The notes under the pieces: generated by a model | What the model saw: the letters and a program-made list of their open reading frames with translations, nothing else | The model's database searches: none | What the model was told of the DNA's origin: nothing | Translations under genes and position numbers: made by a program | Shown here: positions 12,073 through 23,489 of the stretch, piece after piece | Position numbering within the stretch: position 1 is the first letter of the stretch | How the letters are laid out: each line of letters begins with the position of its first letter | NCBI GenBank assembly: GCA_903632075.3 | Contig: CAHIKZ030002080.1 | Span: 240,001-304,000 of the forward strand | Source: Acanthosepion pharaonis | Lineage: Eukaryota; Mollusca; Cephalopoda; Sepiida; Sepiidae | Reading direction: 5' to 3' | Length of the DNA stretch: 64,000 nt

Positions 12073-12288
12073 TAGCACTGCACACACATGTATACATATA
12101 GACAAATCTAGCACTGCACACACATGTATACATATAGACAAATCTAGCACTGCACACACATGTATACATATAGACAAATCTAGCACTGCACACACATGTA
12201 TACATATAGACAAATCTAGCACTGCACACACATGTATACATATAGACAAATCTAGCACTGCACACACATGTATACATATAGACAAATA
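12073..12288. repeat. 36-bp minisatellite, 6 copies
   Basis: The unit begins ctagcactgcacacacatgt and recurs exactly every 36 bases; gcactgcacac starts at 12075, 12111, 12147, 12183, 12219 and 12255. Internal copies look identical. Because 36 is a multiple of 3, two minus-strand frames stay open through the array and give periodic 12-residue peptides; these are by-products, not genes. The near-identity suggests recent expansion. Confidence 0.97.
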
Positions 12289-13349
12289 TTTATGTATACA
12301 TATGTAAGTATCTGGAATTATATTTTGTTATACAGAATAAAAGATTTAAAATATAGTGATTGATTGGGTTTTGTTTAATACTAACTTTAAACTATTTACT
12401 TGATAATGTCATTATTGGGTCTTCACATTTCATCAAAATATGCTGTCCAGTGTATGGCTTGGTATTTCTTCCTTTTTTTGGTATATATAAGTGGGTTATA
12501 TATGCATGGCATATGCAGAGCTGGTCATAACTGCTTCCACTTTTCTGCACACATTTCAAATAAACATGAGAATATTCAAATCAAAATAGAAGCATCTTTT
12601 ATAAATTTCTTTAAGCATTGAGAAACAGTAAATGGAAATATTTTTATCATTCATTACATTAAAAACTAACCAAGACTTACATATACAAGATATTTCATTT
12701 AAAGTAAAACAACCAAAGCTAGAAATTTTGATCCTCACTGGGTAATCAACAGTTTTGACCATTTGCAAAGCTAGGCTAATTAAATATGCACCAAGGTGCC
12801 TGCCTCAAATTAGTCTTTCAAGCCATTAGCAGTGAGTTTAATCCTCTATTCAATTATGGCCAATTATAGAAAAGAGAAGTGATATTTATAAAATTTTTGA
12901 GATTGTCCTTTTTCACAAGAGTGATGTCATCATGTGGAAAATTGTTTCTATCTGCATTCAGCTACAACAAAAGCACATCATCTGATCCAAATCACTGATA
13001 GTTGCATATAAGAAATTTCCAATACAAAATCCTTGATAAAATCCAAAGAAGAATCTGCAATGTTTTTAGTCCCAACATCTCAAATTCAGTCACTTTTCCA
13101 CTACAGTAATGTAGCTTCACTATGCCTTTTCTATAAATAGTAATTGCCCTGATGAACTTTCCTACATAGAAACTTGATGTATTATGGTGACTGTAGTAAG
13201 AATGTGTAGTTTTAGTTTAAGGAATACTGTGGTATGTTTGGGTTAGTAATTATGTTTAACTGTTTAAGACAGCTTGAAGACCAGCTTTCCCCTATACCGA
13301 CTTTTGGCTTTCTGTAGTACCATTTTTGTATTATTTCAAAATAAATATT

Positions 13350-13850
13350 ACTTTCCTCTGTGGTACATAGAATTTATGAATTTAAGCACAGTACTAGACT
13401 GGCAGCTAGGTCTCATCATTTTACAGGTGAAATGGCAAGATATAACCATAAGTTCTCTTCTAACAGCTTCTTTTCTTGCATTTCTCACTCATGGAACTTT
13501 CTTCCAGCTTCTTGTTTCCCAGTCAAGTTCAATCTTCAAAAATTTAAATGTAATGCCAATCGTTATCTTCTGTCTTCTTAATTCCTATTCTTTTATTGTT
13601 GTCACTCTTTAATAATGTTTTTCCTTTTTTTATATTCTTTCACAGTCAGTAACTCACTGTATCTTAATGGCTTTATTCCCTTGCTTGAGATGATATGTTT
13701 TTTTTTTTTTAAAATCTTTGTTCTCCTTAAATTTTGGTCTTTTATTGTCTTCTCTCTCCTCAAAGTTTTCTCAGTTTCTTTCCCTCCCAATAATCCCTTT
13801 CACCTTAATGGTTATATCAACATGTTTGGGGTGAAATTATTTTTCAAAAA
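13350..13850 (+). mobile_element. LINE family I, C-terminus and 3' UTR
   Basis: The frame starting near 13360 reads YEFKHSTRLAARSHHFTGEM, then SHSWNFLPASCFPVKFNLQK and FKCNANRYLLSS. These are the WN-x-LP and YNL-x-x-FK blocks typical of CR1/Jockey-type LINE C-termini. A 3' UTR follows with ttaatggctttattccc, shared with 19960. Only the last part of the element is present. Confidence 0.75.
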
Positions 13851-14639
13851 TCTCATTTACCAAAAAATACATTTAAATTACCTAATCCAAAAAATAGTAG
13901 TATTATTGTAGCATTATTCCTAAGCAAAATCTATATCTCTAAAAGTTCATATAAAGCCCCCGCCCCACAAAAAACAAAAAGCAAAAAACAAAACAAAACA
14001 AAGATAGTTGGTTGATTTAAATATTTAAAATTATTTCAATATTTAGATGAATAATTATTCTTTCCTTCCCACTAACCCAAAATAGTTTTAATAAAAGTTT
14101 TAAAGGACAGCTCATTACCCACCCTCCTGTGAAGGGTCATTTTTAACTCCTTTTCCACTAGCATTAATACTGACAGGAGACACAGTGTTAAGAAAACCCT
14201 TGCTGCCACACTCTTTCTCCTCCCAACAATGAACTCTACCCTTTTTCCCTTTAGACTCACATTATTCAAAACCATCTGTCAGACATTACATTTCCAGTTA
14301 CAATCAACCCTCACATGTCAAATAAAATACTAATCATTTTAACTCCTGCCTCTGCACAATAAATACCAACATTCACTGCTTATAAAATCTAAACCTTTAA
14401 TGAGATTCAAATGGATTTCCTTTCAGAAATAAGCTTAACAAGTCTAATATACATCACTCAAGATAAAAAAAACCCCCAAAACTGACACTATTTTTGTTAA
14501 ATATTGTCTGAAATTCTGCGAAGAGTCACTGTCATTATTCCACAGGTTATTCTCATCACATCACGAGTCCAATAACCCATTAGGGCCATTGGGGTACCAT
14601 ATGTAGTGCAACCATAGCAGCTGTTGTGTGTCTAGGGCA

Positions 14640-14850
14640 AAATAGACTGATAGAGCCCATCCCATTTCAGGCTTGTTTTCAATTTAGAGTTTTCCTTCTA
14701 GAGTGGTTGGCATCTCAAGGCAAGAAACCCCAGTTAGCTCTGCTATTTAACTATATATTTATTTATTTAGGAGGAGAAGGGATGTATCATACTTTTCTCA
14801 ATAGTATTTGTGCAAAAGTGAACAAAGTTCAAACCCTGCTGGCCATTTTC
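14640..14850 (-). mobile_element. Degenerate SINE family A body
   Basis: Contains the body order ctctgctatttaac, aggaggagaagg, atgtatcatacttttctc and a caaagttcaaaccctg block. This corresponds to the complement of the family A body at 6500-6620 with many changes. Confidence 0.45.
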
Positions 14851-15059
14851 TCTTTCCAAGTTACTGTTATGCTACCTGCAATCAATGCTTTCTTTAACCT
14901 TCTTTGCCATCTAAAATTCCCAGATGATTCATGGTCATTATTAATAAACTATTCAGACTAATATTCTTATCTTTGCTGTTTTCTAGTTGATGCTTTCTTT
15001 GAATCTTCTTCATTGTTGGAAAATCTGGCATGAAATATACAGATTATTTCAAAAGTTAC

Positions 15060-15440
15060 TCAGATTAAAATCTGTCTATATTTCTGGGATGAGGTATTGT
15101 AACTATTTACATTGTTCAGACTGCTGTCTTCATTTATATTGTTATATTCAATTTATTTTAGCCATTGTATGCTCTGGCCTTCTTCAGGTGATATACATTG
15201 GAATTTTGAATTGAACCCATTATTTAGTCCATGGGGGTAGATTGTTCTAGTTCCGCCTGCCATGCCTTTTCTGGACATCTCAGTTTCAGTTAATTCCCTT
15301 TAGTAACTTAACTCTCCATTTTTTTTGTTGTTGTTGTTCACCTCTTCTGTAGCTAGTTATTGAACTCACAACTCTTTGGGTCAAGTCACTTTTAGATTAT
15401 TTCAACCAATGCTTTTATCCACTGGGCCATGCGTCCTTGG
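15060..15440 (-). mobile_element. tRNA-derived SINE, family C
   Basis: The minus-strand 5' end has a tRNA-like head: A box tggcccagtggataa near 15424 and B box gtgagttcaataac near 15365. A body with agaacaatctaccccca follows, then a tail acctgaagaaggccagagca and aatgtaaatag. The head and tail also occur at 47490-47845. Probably transcribed by polymerase III and moved by a LINE; the partner is unknown. Confidence 0.7.
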
Positions 15441-15580
15441 GGACTAAATAAAAGATTTAGTTCCAAATTCCAACATATATCACCTGAATATGACAATAAA
15501 GATGAGGACAACCAAATCCAAACAATGTAAATAGTGTAAATAGTTACTCAGATTATTATTCTCATTTTCTTTGTCTTTAT
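15441..15580 (+). mobile_element. SINE family C tail, head-to-head with its neighbour
   Basis: A plus-strand tail piece (gactaaataaaagatttag, aataaagatgaggac, aatgtaaatag) begins where the minus copy at 15060-15440 ends. The pair forms an inverted arrangement. Confidence 0.55.
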
Positions 15581-16199
15581 CACTGTTTATGGCTGATAGG
15601 CTCTTCAGCCTTCCTCAGGAGTTTAAATTCACTGGTTTTTTTTTTTTTTTATTCGATGAATCTAAATGTAAACATTCCTGCAGGTATGGTAATCCATGGG
15701 TTAATCTATAATAAAAAGTCCAACCACATGTATTGAACAAATGAATACATGTTAATTTTTAAAAAAAGACATTGAAAATGTATCCTTTAGTTGTTTATTC
15801 AGCCTTTTGTAAACTTCATGTTCTTTATCTATTGACTTCATCCTAATGAGAGTGATGCTCTCCTTTTCATATATGCTTCACCATGCTTGATATTCATAGC
15901 ATCACTTCAGATTAAGCCACATATACTGAATAGATGAACATTATTTTTTTTTAACCCATGTGCAAAACACTCACATTATTTTTATTCAAAAATGCAAGAG
16001 TACATTGCAATTGTTTTTGCTTAAATGTGTTTAGGTCCTCATACAATATTGAATTTGATATTGACTTTACTTGATAAAAAGTTGCATTTGAAAATTCCTT
16101 CACTCTACACACTCTCCAGCAAGGTTTCATACTAATTCTATTTATTCTAAAGTGGACAATATGCTTCTTTTTCTTCCTATATGTCTTGTATAGTATCAC

Positions 16200-17260
16200 C
16201 TGGCCACAACTGTTTCAACTGAAGTAATAAATAAAAGTATAGTATCACCTGAGATTATGGTTTCAATTTTCTTTAAATCTAATTTGGGGCTTGGCTGGAT
16301 TCTGCTTTATAATCCTTGCCAGTACTGCACAATGGATTCGTACAATAGCGCCAAATGAATATTTGTGGGTTTTGAGTCCCCTGAATAATTTTCAGCTCAA
16401 TTATGTAATTGTATTAATTTAATTTATACTTAAGAGGAAATTTAAAACAAAACTTTAAATTTCTAATTCAAAAGCTACGGGTTTAGATTTTGAAACCCTA
16501 ATCTGCAGTAAAGAGCAAAAATTCCCATAAAGAAATTAAATTTTACATTTAACCCATTGGACTTCTTTTTTTTTTTTGAGAGGTGGGGTCATTGCCAAAA
16601 ATGGTTTCAGCACTTCCAAAAATATAGAACTGGATGTCAAAATAGTGATTTTCTGATAAGAAAGAGAATTATATCAAAAACTGATAAATAGTGCCAAAAG
16701 AAAGTAATAATGAATTTCATGTATGAAAGAAACAGGTTTTCATTTTAAATACCTTCCAGAGAACAATTTTCTTATAATTTACAGTTTTAATATTTGGAAA
16801 CTTATACTATAAAGGAGAAAAAATTCATCTCAGGAATTTTTTGTTAGCACTATTTGAAGTTGGAGAGCTAAAAACAAAAAAAGCAAGCAAATTAAGGCAA
16901 AAACATTATATTAATTTGATTGGATTTTCTATAGACCGACCCCACCCCAAAAATCAGCTTGATGTAGGTCATTTTTTAAAGTGTCATGTTAAACCTGTCT
17001 GTCACTTATAATATTAATTTCAACTAGATTCCAATTACTTTCCTAGCAAAAGAGGCAGAAAAAGCAACTATCAAGAACTGATCCTCTAAGGATAAATGAT
17101 TCAACATGTGCGAGTTTTGATTAATTTCAATCATAACTTGACAAATATTTGGAAGGGTTAGGATAAAGTTCAACCAGTTCTGAAATCCTGAAACTCTCCA
17201 CTTTCTGACAAGAAATTTAGAAACATTCCAAAAATGTCAAATGTCCACCTGTAAACCCAC
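16200..17260. other. Unassigned sequence
   Basis: AT-rich and without identifiable domains. Short homopolymer runs only. Confidence 0.4.
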
Positions 17261-17269
17261 TGTGTATAT

Positions 17270-17870
17270 GACATTAGGACATGCGCAATCATGGCTCACT
17301 ATAGCTTCCTAAATCATTGTGGCCCTTAGCAGCATTTTTCCTTTTACCAAGCCTTCTGTCCTCCATCCATTCACACAAGCTTGTCAAGCTTCTCCTATTT
17401 CTCTTACCTTGTGAGGATCAACTTCTCCAAGCCCTCCTTCCTTATTAAATATCCAAGAAACTTCAGCTGTCTTTTTCTGATTTTAAGTATATTTTCTGGT
17501 TCTGAGTATAAGCATTTGTTTTGTTATCATTTTATTTAAGGTCTTTGCTTATTCACTCCATGTATGGAATTCTCAGCATCCTTCTGTAGAATCACATTTC
17601 TGCAGCAATCAGTTTTTTCATCATCTGTGGTGAGATTTTTCAGCATTAAATGCCATACAAGATGATTGATACTAGCATTCTTTTCTTTGTTTTTTATGAA
17701 ATTTTCCTATTTCTTAGTACTTTGTTTAGCTTTTGGAAGGCATTTTTAATGAATCCAATGCACATTTGGATTTTGGTGTTACAATTTCCATCTTCTATTT
17801 AAACAGTTCCCAGTTATTTAAACTTCTGAAATTGTTTGATGTTGACATCTCCAATTCATAGTCAAAGGTG
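17270..17870 (-). mobile_element. LINE family II (RTE-like), C-terminal fragment
   Basis: On the minus strand the DNA follows the same block order as 20540-20975: a cagatgatgaaaa block, gtgattctacagaaggatgc, an atcagaaaaagacagctgaa block and a cttgtgtgaatggatgg block. In the RTE C-terminus these encode the WT(I/L)...K and RRM segments after the reverse transcriptase. Many stops; 5' truncated. Confidence 0.65.
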
Positions 17871-17968
17871 GGTGATTTATGAAGAGGTTGTATAGTTTTG
17901 CTATTATACTGCCAACAATAACATTAAATAATACACTTGTACAGACATACTTATAAACATACTGCCTG

Positions 17969-17971
<3 letters not shown>

Positions 17972-18016
<45 letters not shown>
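17972..18016. repeat. (AT)n microsatellite
   Basis: About 45 bases of AT. Confidence 0.95.
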
Positions 18017-18020
<4 letters not shown>

Positions 18021-18321
18021 TTCCCATATAAAGGTAAGGTACCATATTTGTTAGCCTATAAAATACATAGTTTACCAGAATATTTTCAAGCTATTATTCA
18101 CGGCAAATCATTCAAGCCCAATAGCTAATAATTTCAAACATTAGAAAATAGTTGCCTAATCATAATACCAGCTCATTAGATGTAGTGTAATATTTGCGAA
18201 TTTTTTTATTCAAATATACGTCATCCAGACAGTCACAGTAATTGTTTTAAATTCTTCTAACTCCACACCTATATCCATAATACAAGAGCAGTACTGAAGG
18301 CAAGCACATATCATTCTACAA

Positions 18322-18325
<4 letters not shown>

Positions 18326-18365
<40 letters not shown>
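18326..18365. repeat. (AT)n-(CA)n microsatellite
   Basis: AT tract ending in a short CA tract. It abuts a LINE family II fragment. Confidence 0.93.
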
Positions 18366-18366
<1 letters not shown>

Positions 18367-18379
18367 AACACATGCACTC

Positions 18380-18725
18380 ACACTAAAAAGAAGACCTGGA
18401 AAATTTGATACTCACAGGACATATTGAAGGCAAGAAGGACAGAGGAAAGCAGCAGGTAACCTACCTAACGAGCTTGTGCAAATGGATAGCAGAACAAGGA
18501 AACAGAGGTATAGTAAAAAGACAAATATTGCTAAGAGCTACACACAAAATAGGAAGTTGTGGATAGCCATGATCATCATGTCCTTAACAGATACAACACA
18601 TAGAAAACTAAGAAACCAGTCATGGCATAATTTAGCAACTAATCAGAGGAGACCTTATGCATACATGAACAGACACTCACTCACCAGTGGGATACCATTG
18701 AGTACTACATGACTATCACATTTAC
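18380..18725 (+). mobile_element. LINE family II (RTE-like), 3' fragment
   Basis: Shares ttgatactcacaggac, tgcaaatggatagcagaaca, acaaatattgctaagagcta and the final aggaagttgtggatagccat with the other family II 3' ends. An open frame at 18476-18712 is in the wrong frame for the element and is not a gene. Confidence 0.6.
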
Positions 18726-19339
18726 AATGAATGAACAAGTAACTCAGTGAAACTTTGTTTAGGGCTTTTGGTAACATATTGCCTCAACCAAGTCTGCAAT
18801 TCCCAACATTACAGTACTGATTTGGCACTCTACAACTTCTGGATTTTCTCAAAGCTAAAAGCATCATTTAAAGGGAAAAGATTCCAGACCATGGGAAGAC
18901 ATTAAGGAGGCCATAAAGAGTCAGTTGTTGATACCAAAAGTGAAATTCAGGAACTGTTTTAAATTGTGGAAGGGATGCTGTGATAAATGTGAGAGATCCC
19001 AGGGAAATCCTAAGGCACTATTGCCCTGGTTAGGCTATTTATTTTGCAATCTTAAATGGCTGGATATTTTCCGAACAGATCATATTATTTTATTTTCCTT
19101 CGTCTCATCTCTCTCCCCCACCTCTTCTCTTCCCCCCCCTCCTATCCTAATTGTCTATGGTGTGTATATGTCACCATGAAATGTATCTTTATGCATTAGA
19201 CATCCGTCGACTTTCTTTCTCTCCTCTTTTTAAATTCCCCCCCACCCCACCCACATCTCCTAAAATTCTCTCTGTTAAGGTTTCATGTCCCTCCTCCTCA
19301 TACTTACACTTTCTCTAAATTCTGTTTTGATTTCCGGAG

Positions 19340-19505
19340 TTGTTTTTTTCTGTTTTCATTTTGAATTTGTAGGTCTGATGATTTGGATCGTATTTACGAT
19401 TCCAATGGAATAAATTATGACCATGGAATATTAGTGTTTAAGCCTTTTTATTATATCCTTACTCTGTCCTAGACATTGAGTTCTACCTGGATCCTTCCTC
19501 TTGGA
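19340..19505 (+). repeat. Single-arm copy of the 3802-3990 palindromic repeat
   Basis: Reads gaatttgtaggtctgatga, then aaattatgaccatggaata and gtgtttaagcctttt, the complement of 3802-3948. Having one arm here and two at 3.9 kb helps define the repeat terminus. Confidence 0.7.
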
Positions 19506-19593
19506 AAATTTTTTTTTTTTTTCTGAAAATATACATGTATGGGAATATTTTATATATATTTTGCATATGTATGTATATTTTCCACTAATATTA

Positions 19594-19594
<1 letters not shown>

Positions 19595-19634
<40 letters not shown>
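19595..19634. repeat. (AT)n microsatellite
   Basis: About 40 bases of AT. Confidence 0.95.
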
Positions 19635-19637
<3 letters not shown>

Positions 19638-19659
19638 ATCAGTCAGCACAATACATTTT

Positions 19660-19995
19660 AATGAGCTTTTCCCCTTGGTACCTCGACCACATGATTAGCA
19701 ACTAGGTCTCATCATTTTACTGTTGAAACCACTAGATATAACCCTAAATTCTATTGTAATAGCTTCTTTTCTTGCACTTTTCACCTGTTGAACTCTCTTC
19801 TCATTTCTTGCTTCTCTGCTACCTACAATTCTCAAAAATTTAAATGCAACGTCAATTGCCATCTTCTATCTTCCTGAACCCTATCCTTTTATTGTCCTTT
19901 CTCCTCACTAAAGTCTTCATGTTTCCTTTCACTTTCAGTAACCCCTTGCATCTTAATGACATTATTCCCTTGCTTGGGGTGAAATGATTAAAAAA
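19660..19995 (+). mobile_element. LINE family I, 3' fragment
   Basis: Aligns by eye to 13370-13690: gcaactaggtctcatcattt, agcttcttttcttgcac, aaaatttaaatgcaa and the 3' UTR block catcttaatgacattattcc. Frameshifted. Confidence 0.7.
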
Positions 19996-20539
19996 ATAAT
20001 GTATAAAAGTAAACGTCTATTTGTCCAGTAAAAACAGTCATTTGCATCACATTATTTCTTTAAAAAGAAAAAAAAAACAACATGCCATGCATAAAAGCAA
20101 TGTCCACATTTTTCATGGACACCCACTAATTAAGTTTATTTCATTTAAATAATTCAAGTAATTTAGTTCATTTGATGAGCTGTCTGCAGACATCATTAAT
20201 TGAATTATTCAGGTTTATTATAATTTTTTAATACACTTTGTAAAGATAAATATCAGCATTTCATTGAAAAATCTTTGAAATTGGCTGTTTATATAACCTA
20301 TGAGATCACAGAATTTAATAAAAAATACATTAAAATTTTCTGATGGTTACATATATAACAAGAGTTCTTAAATAAAAATGTCAAAATCTTCATTTACTCT
20401 AATGATGTCATATATAGCAACACCAAACACTGTCAATAAGGAAAACAGTATTTTAGTATCAACTGTCTTTGAATGCAGAAGATGTCTTCTAAAAGCTAAG
20501 CAAAGTATTAAGAAACAGGAAAATTTCAAAGAAAGCAAA

Positions 20540-20975
20540 GGCAAAAACTAAACTGTGATGTAATATCCCTCCTCCTATGACAGTGAATGCTGGACAATCT
20601 CCTCACAGATGGACAAGACTTGAGGCAACTGAAATGTGGTTTTACAGAAGGATGCTAAGAATACCATAGACTGAACATGTGAGTAATAAGAAAGTTTTAA
20701 ATAAAAAGGGTGCTTATATTTAGAATCAGAGAGAGAGTTGAAATTTCTCAAACACATAATGAAGAAAGAGGGGATGGAAAATTTAACACTCACAGGATAC
20801 AATGAAGACCAGTGAGGCAGAAGTAAGCAGTGAGTAATCTATCGAGTGTAAATGGATGGCAGAGCATGGGCAGAGTGATGGCAAAAGGACAAGATTTATT
20901 AAGAGCAACAAAGGATAGAAAGTTGTAGAGAACCTTGATTGACCTGATCTTGAAAGAACAAGGTACATAGAAGAA
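20540..20975 (+). mobile_element. LINE family II (RTE-like), C-terminus and 3' end
   Basis: Broken frames read SECWTISSQMDK near 20581, then ESERELKFLKHIMKKEGMEN near 20729 and LTLTGY near 20790. SECWT...K is the usual post-RT motif of RTE-type LINEs. The 3' end aggatagaaagttgtagaga occurs at most family II copies. The shared architecture with eleven other fragments makes this the most numerous family here. Confidence 0.75.
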
Positions 20976-21210
20976 GAAGGGTAAAATAATGGTCATTGGT
21001 ACGGAAAGTGGAAATGGCGAGATGAGTTCAAGTTCTGATCTAGTCTGTTGCATTCACTTTCACACAAATACTATTAGACTCTGTGGGTGGCAGACAGTCA
21101 AGGAGAAAGACAACAAAAATTGTGAAGAACGCACAGGAGAATCCACTCTATTATCTTTCCTGACAATACATGAAAATTCACAGATAATAAAGAAAATGAA
21201 TCTGTGGACA

Positions 21211-21213
<3 letters not shown>

Positions 21214-21254
<41 letters not shown>
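21214..21254. repeat. (AT)n microsatellite
   Basis: About 40 bases of AT. Confidence 0.95.
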
Positions 21255-21255
<1 letters not shown>

Positions 21256-21329
21256 TCTTATGTGCCTAGTAGATGCGTGGAGAAGTAACTTTTTTGTTGA
21301 TAAAATTTTTCTGACATAAACTGTGCTTT

Positions 21330-21395
21330 TACTCTGTAACCCTCTGCCTTGAGTGGCTCTTGGGACTTATACAGGGTGAACTTAGTTCTTATAGT
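21330..21395 (+). mobile_element. LINE family I 3' tail
   Basis: Contains gtaaccctctgccttgagtg and cttgggacttatacagg, matching the family I 3' ends at 46880 and 59035. Confidence 0.5.
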
Positions 21396-21399
21396 GATC

Positions 21400-21715
21400 A
21401 ACAAAAATGTTACATTAAAAAGAATAGTAACTGCAGAGAAATTGCAACTAACAATCAGAAAGAGTTGAAACTTTTCCAACAAATAATGAGAAAAAGAAGG
21501 CGAGGAGAATTTAATACTCACAGGGTACAGTAATGGGAAAAGAAGCAAAAGAAAGCAGTGAGAAAACTACATGATAAGTTCAAAAAAATGAATGGTGAAC
21601 AAATTCTTTAGAGATAAAGAGGAATTGTAAAAGAGCTAGTATTGCTGAGAGCAACAAAGGACAGAATTTTGTGGAGAGCCATGAATGCCCACATCCTGAA
21701 AAGACATAACACACA
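21400..21715 (+). mobile_element. LINE family II (RTE-like), 3' fragment
   Basis: Contains aagaatagtaactgcagaga and ctaacaatcagaaagagttg, then aatactcacagggtacagta, an agagcaacaaaggacag block and an aattttgtggagagcc block. It is notably close to the complement of 50690-51010; these two appear to be the same subfamily. Confidence 0.65.
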
Positions 21716-21878
21716 CACTTACATACATGCATACATTTTATATATATATTATAATGTCACTATTCTATAGCTATTATTATTTTGCAAGGATTTCTTTGTA
21801 ACTGACAAGAAATAAACCATTGTATAAACATTTCTTCTTGCAAATCTTAATTATATTTTAAGGTCAATAATTTCTAAA

Positions 21879-22128
21879 CTCAGTCAGCCAGTTATGTGAT
21901 GTGATTTACCACAGTAGGTTGCCATTTCTTTCTGCAGTAGTTCAATTGCCATCCAAGGCTATAGAACCCGGTCTGTCCTGCTATTTACCCATAGCTGGGG
22001 GGAGAAGAAGAGGATTCATACCTTTCCCAAAGGTATTAGCACGTAAGTAAATGTAATTGATTCGACTGGAATTCGAACTCAGCTCCCCAATTCCTCAATC
22101 CAAGCCACTATCCATTATGCCACTGTAG
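21879..22128 (-). mobile_element. tRNA-derived SINE, family A
   Basis: Same order as 6356-6668 on the minus strand: A-box region ataatggatagtggcttgg, B box gagttcgaattcc near 22065, body block cctttgggaaaggtatgaat, a gtaaatagcaggacag block and a tail with ggctgactgag. A 5S-headed relative lies only about 60 bp away in the same orientation. Confidence 0.8.
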
Positions 22129-22187
22129 ATTTCTCATACAGATAGTTTACAATAAGCTTTTCTAAATATCTCTAAACAGATTGATTT

Positions 22188-22443
22188 GCTTTGGGAGAAG
22201 AGGTGGATTTCTACATTTCCCAAGGGTATTTACACATAGGTGAATTATAAAAAACTCAAGTGTAATTGGAACACTGCTCTGTAATTTCCAATTTCAAACT
22301 ACTATCCATTACACCAGCTGCATATCCAAGCTTACAGCACCTGGTATTCCAATGTGGTCACCCATCTAGGTTTGATGTTACTTAACCTTAGTGATTGTAC
22401 AAGAACAGAGAACTGGTGTTTCAATACGATATGGCCATAAACC
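22188..22443 (-). mobile_element. Composite 5S rRNA-tRNA SINE (family A variant), copy 1
   Basis: Read on the minus strand from 22443. Positions 22443-22328 follow 5S rRNA from end to end: tatggccatatcgt, caatcactaaggttaagtaa (box A region), cctagatgggtgacc (box C region), ggaataccaggtgctgtaag. A short internal deletion falls just before cctagatggg. After the linker ggata comes a tRNA-like head: A box tggtgtaatggatag near 22310, and a degraded B box (gtgttccaatt). The shared family A body follows (cccttgggaaatgtagaaat, cacctcttctccc). The second copy at 55795-56060 has the same junction, so this is a family and not chance adjacency. Dual 5S/tRNA SINE heads are known elsewhere (AmnSINE1 in vertebrates). 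Confidence 0.8.
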
Positions 22444-22974
22444 AAGTGTCTGTAAAATCTGAATCTTCTACAGATCACAATTCTACATAACATAAAAAAT
22501 AAATACAAAATAATTCTCCGATATTAAAATATACTATTTTACTTTCTTCTGTTATCATATTCAACCTTATTGTAGCAAGGCTAAACTGAAACACGTTGGT
22601 GACAAATAAATATCTAATCACCACAGGTGAGCCTCCCAGACCTTACTGTCAGACAAAAGAGCTTAATTAAGAATAACAGTTGGTGATAAAAATACATGAA
22701 ATAAGGATGGGCAAGAGAAAATTAATGTTGTGTTGGACACAAGCTATAGAGAGAGGCACAGGGATTTGCTTTGAGAATCTGATTCTTTTGTGTACATAAA
22801 ATTATTGGTCAACCAAAAGAGAAAAAAAATTCTGATACTTTCATTTCCTTTATCCTCGTGATCATGCTATGGTTTTAAATTAAAGATGTTTTAAATTAAA
22901 AACCCTTGTTTAATTTTTATTCAGTGGAATAATTTTTTAAAAAGTTCACAATATCAACAAATATCTCCTTTTCA

Positions 22975-23071
22975 GATATCTCTCTTTGCATGATCTTGTG
23001 GGTGAGGAATTGTTTTCCACCCTCTAATCCCTTTCCCAGAAATGAAATATACTAGCTACTTTATCGCTACT
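22975..23071 (+). mobile_element. LINE family I fragment
   Basis: ILVGEELFSTL then SLSQK and NILATLSLL are read with stops. The same block lies near 46465-46560 and 34720-34770. It is joined directly to an RTE-like fragment at about 23072. Confidence 0.5.
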
Positions 23072-23470
23072 GTTGAGGCAGTGTTAATGTATGGTACCAC
23101 TGCTTGGACATTAACTAAAACCTTGAATCTAAGCTTTTGGAATCTACACTCAGATGCTGAGAACTATACTTAACATCTCTTGGAGACACCATCCAACTAA
23201 ATCACAACACTATGGACCCATCTTTGATAATTCTACAATCCTATGTGAATGCAAAATAAGCTTTGTAGGACACTGCTGGTGAACAAAACAAGAACTAGCA
23301 AGTAATCTATTGCTCTGGACACCTAACCCTGGTGCAAGACAGGTTGGTCATCCAGATATCCCCTTCATTGTTATGACACAGAATGCCACCCTAGTGAGCT
23401 TCTGACCTTGATTCAGGACTGTGATGGTTGATATGATAGACTCATTAATGTCTGAGCTAACTCAATTGAA
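23072..23470 (+). mobile_element. RTE-like LINE, C-terminal fragment
   Basis: The frame from 23072 reads VEAVLMYGTTAWTLTKTLN, the (L/M)YG-x-x-(A/T)WTLTK motif after the RT thumb of RTE-type LINEs. WTPNP-like and PSELLTLIQDCD-like pieces follow to 23430. Numerous stops. It lies upstream of an RT domain at 23490, in the wrong order for one element, so two insertions are present. Confidence 0.7.
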
Positions 23471-23489
23471 TAAAAAAAATCTTTAAGAA

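Noticed and set aside
12056..12285. Two long repetitive open frames (MYTCVCSARFV and MSICIHVCAVLDL periodic peptides)
   Set aside because: They are frame by-products of the 36-bp minisatellite, open in two frames at once.
12073..12288. Possible CRISPR-like array (regular repeats)
   Set aside because: No unique spacers between repeats, and the setting is eukaryotic. The same applies to 27935-28375.
14626..14961. 111-codon open frame
   Set aside because: Covers a degraded SINE A body; no domain and no splice support.
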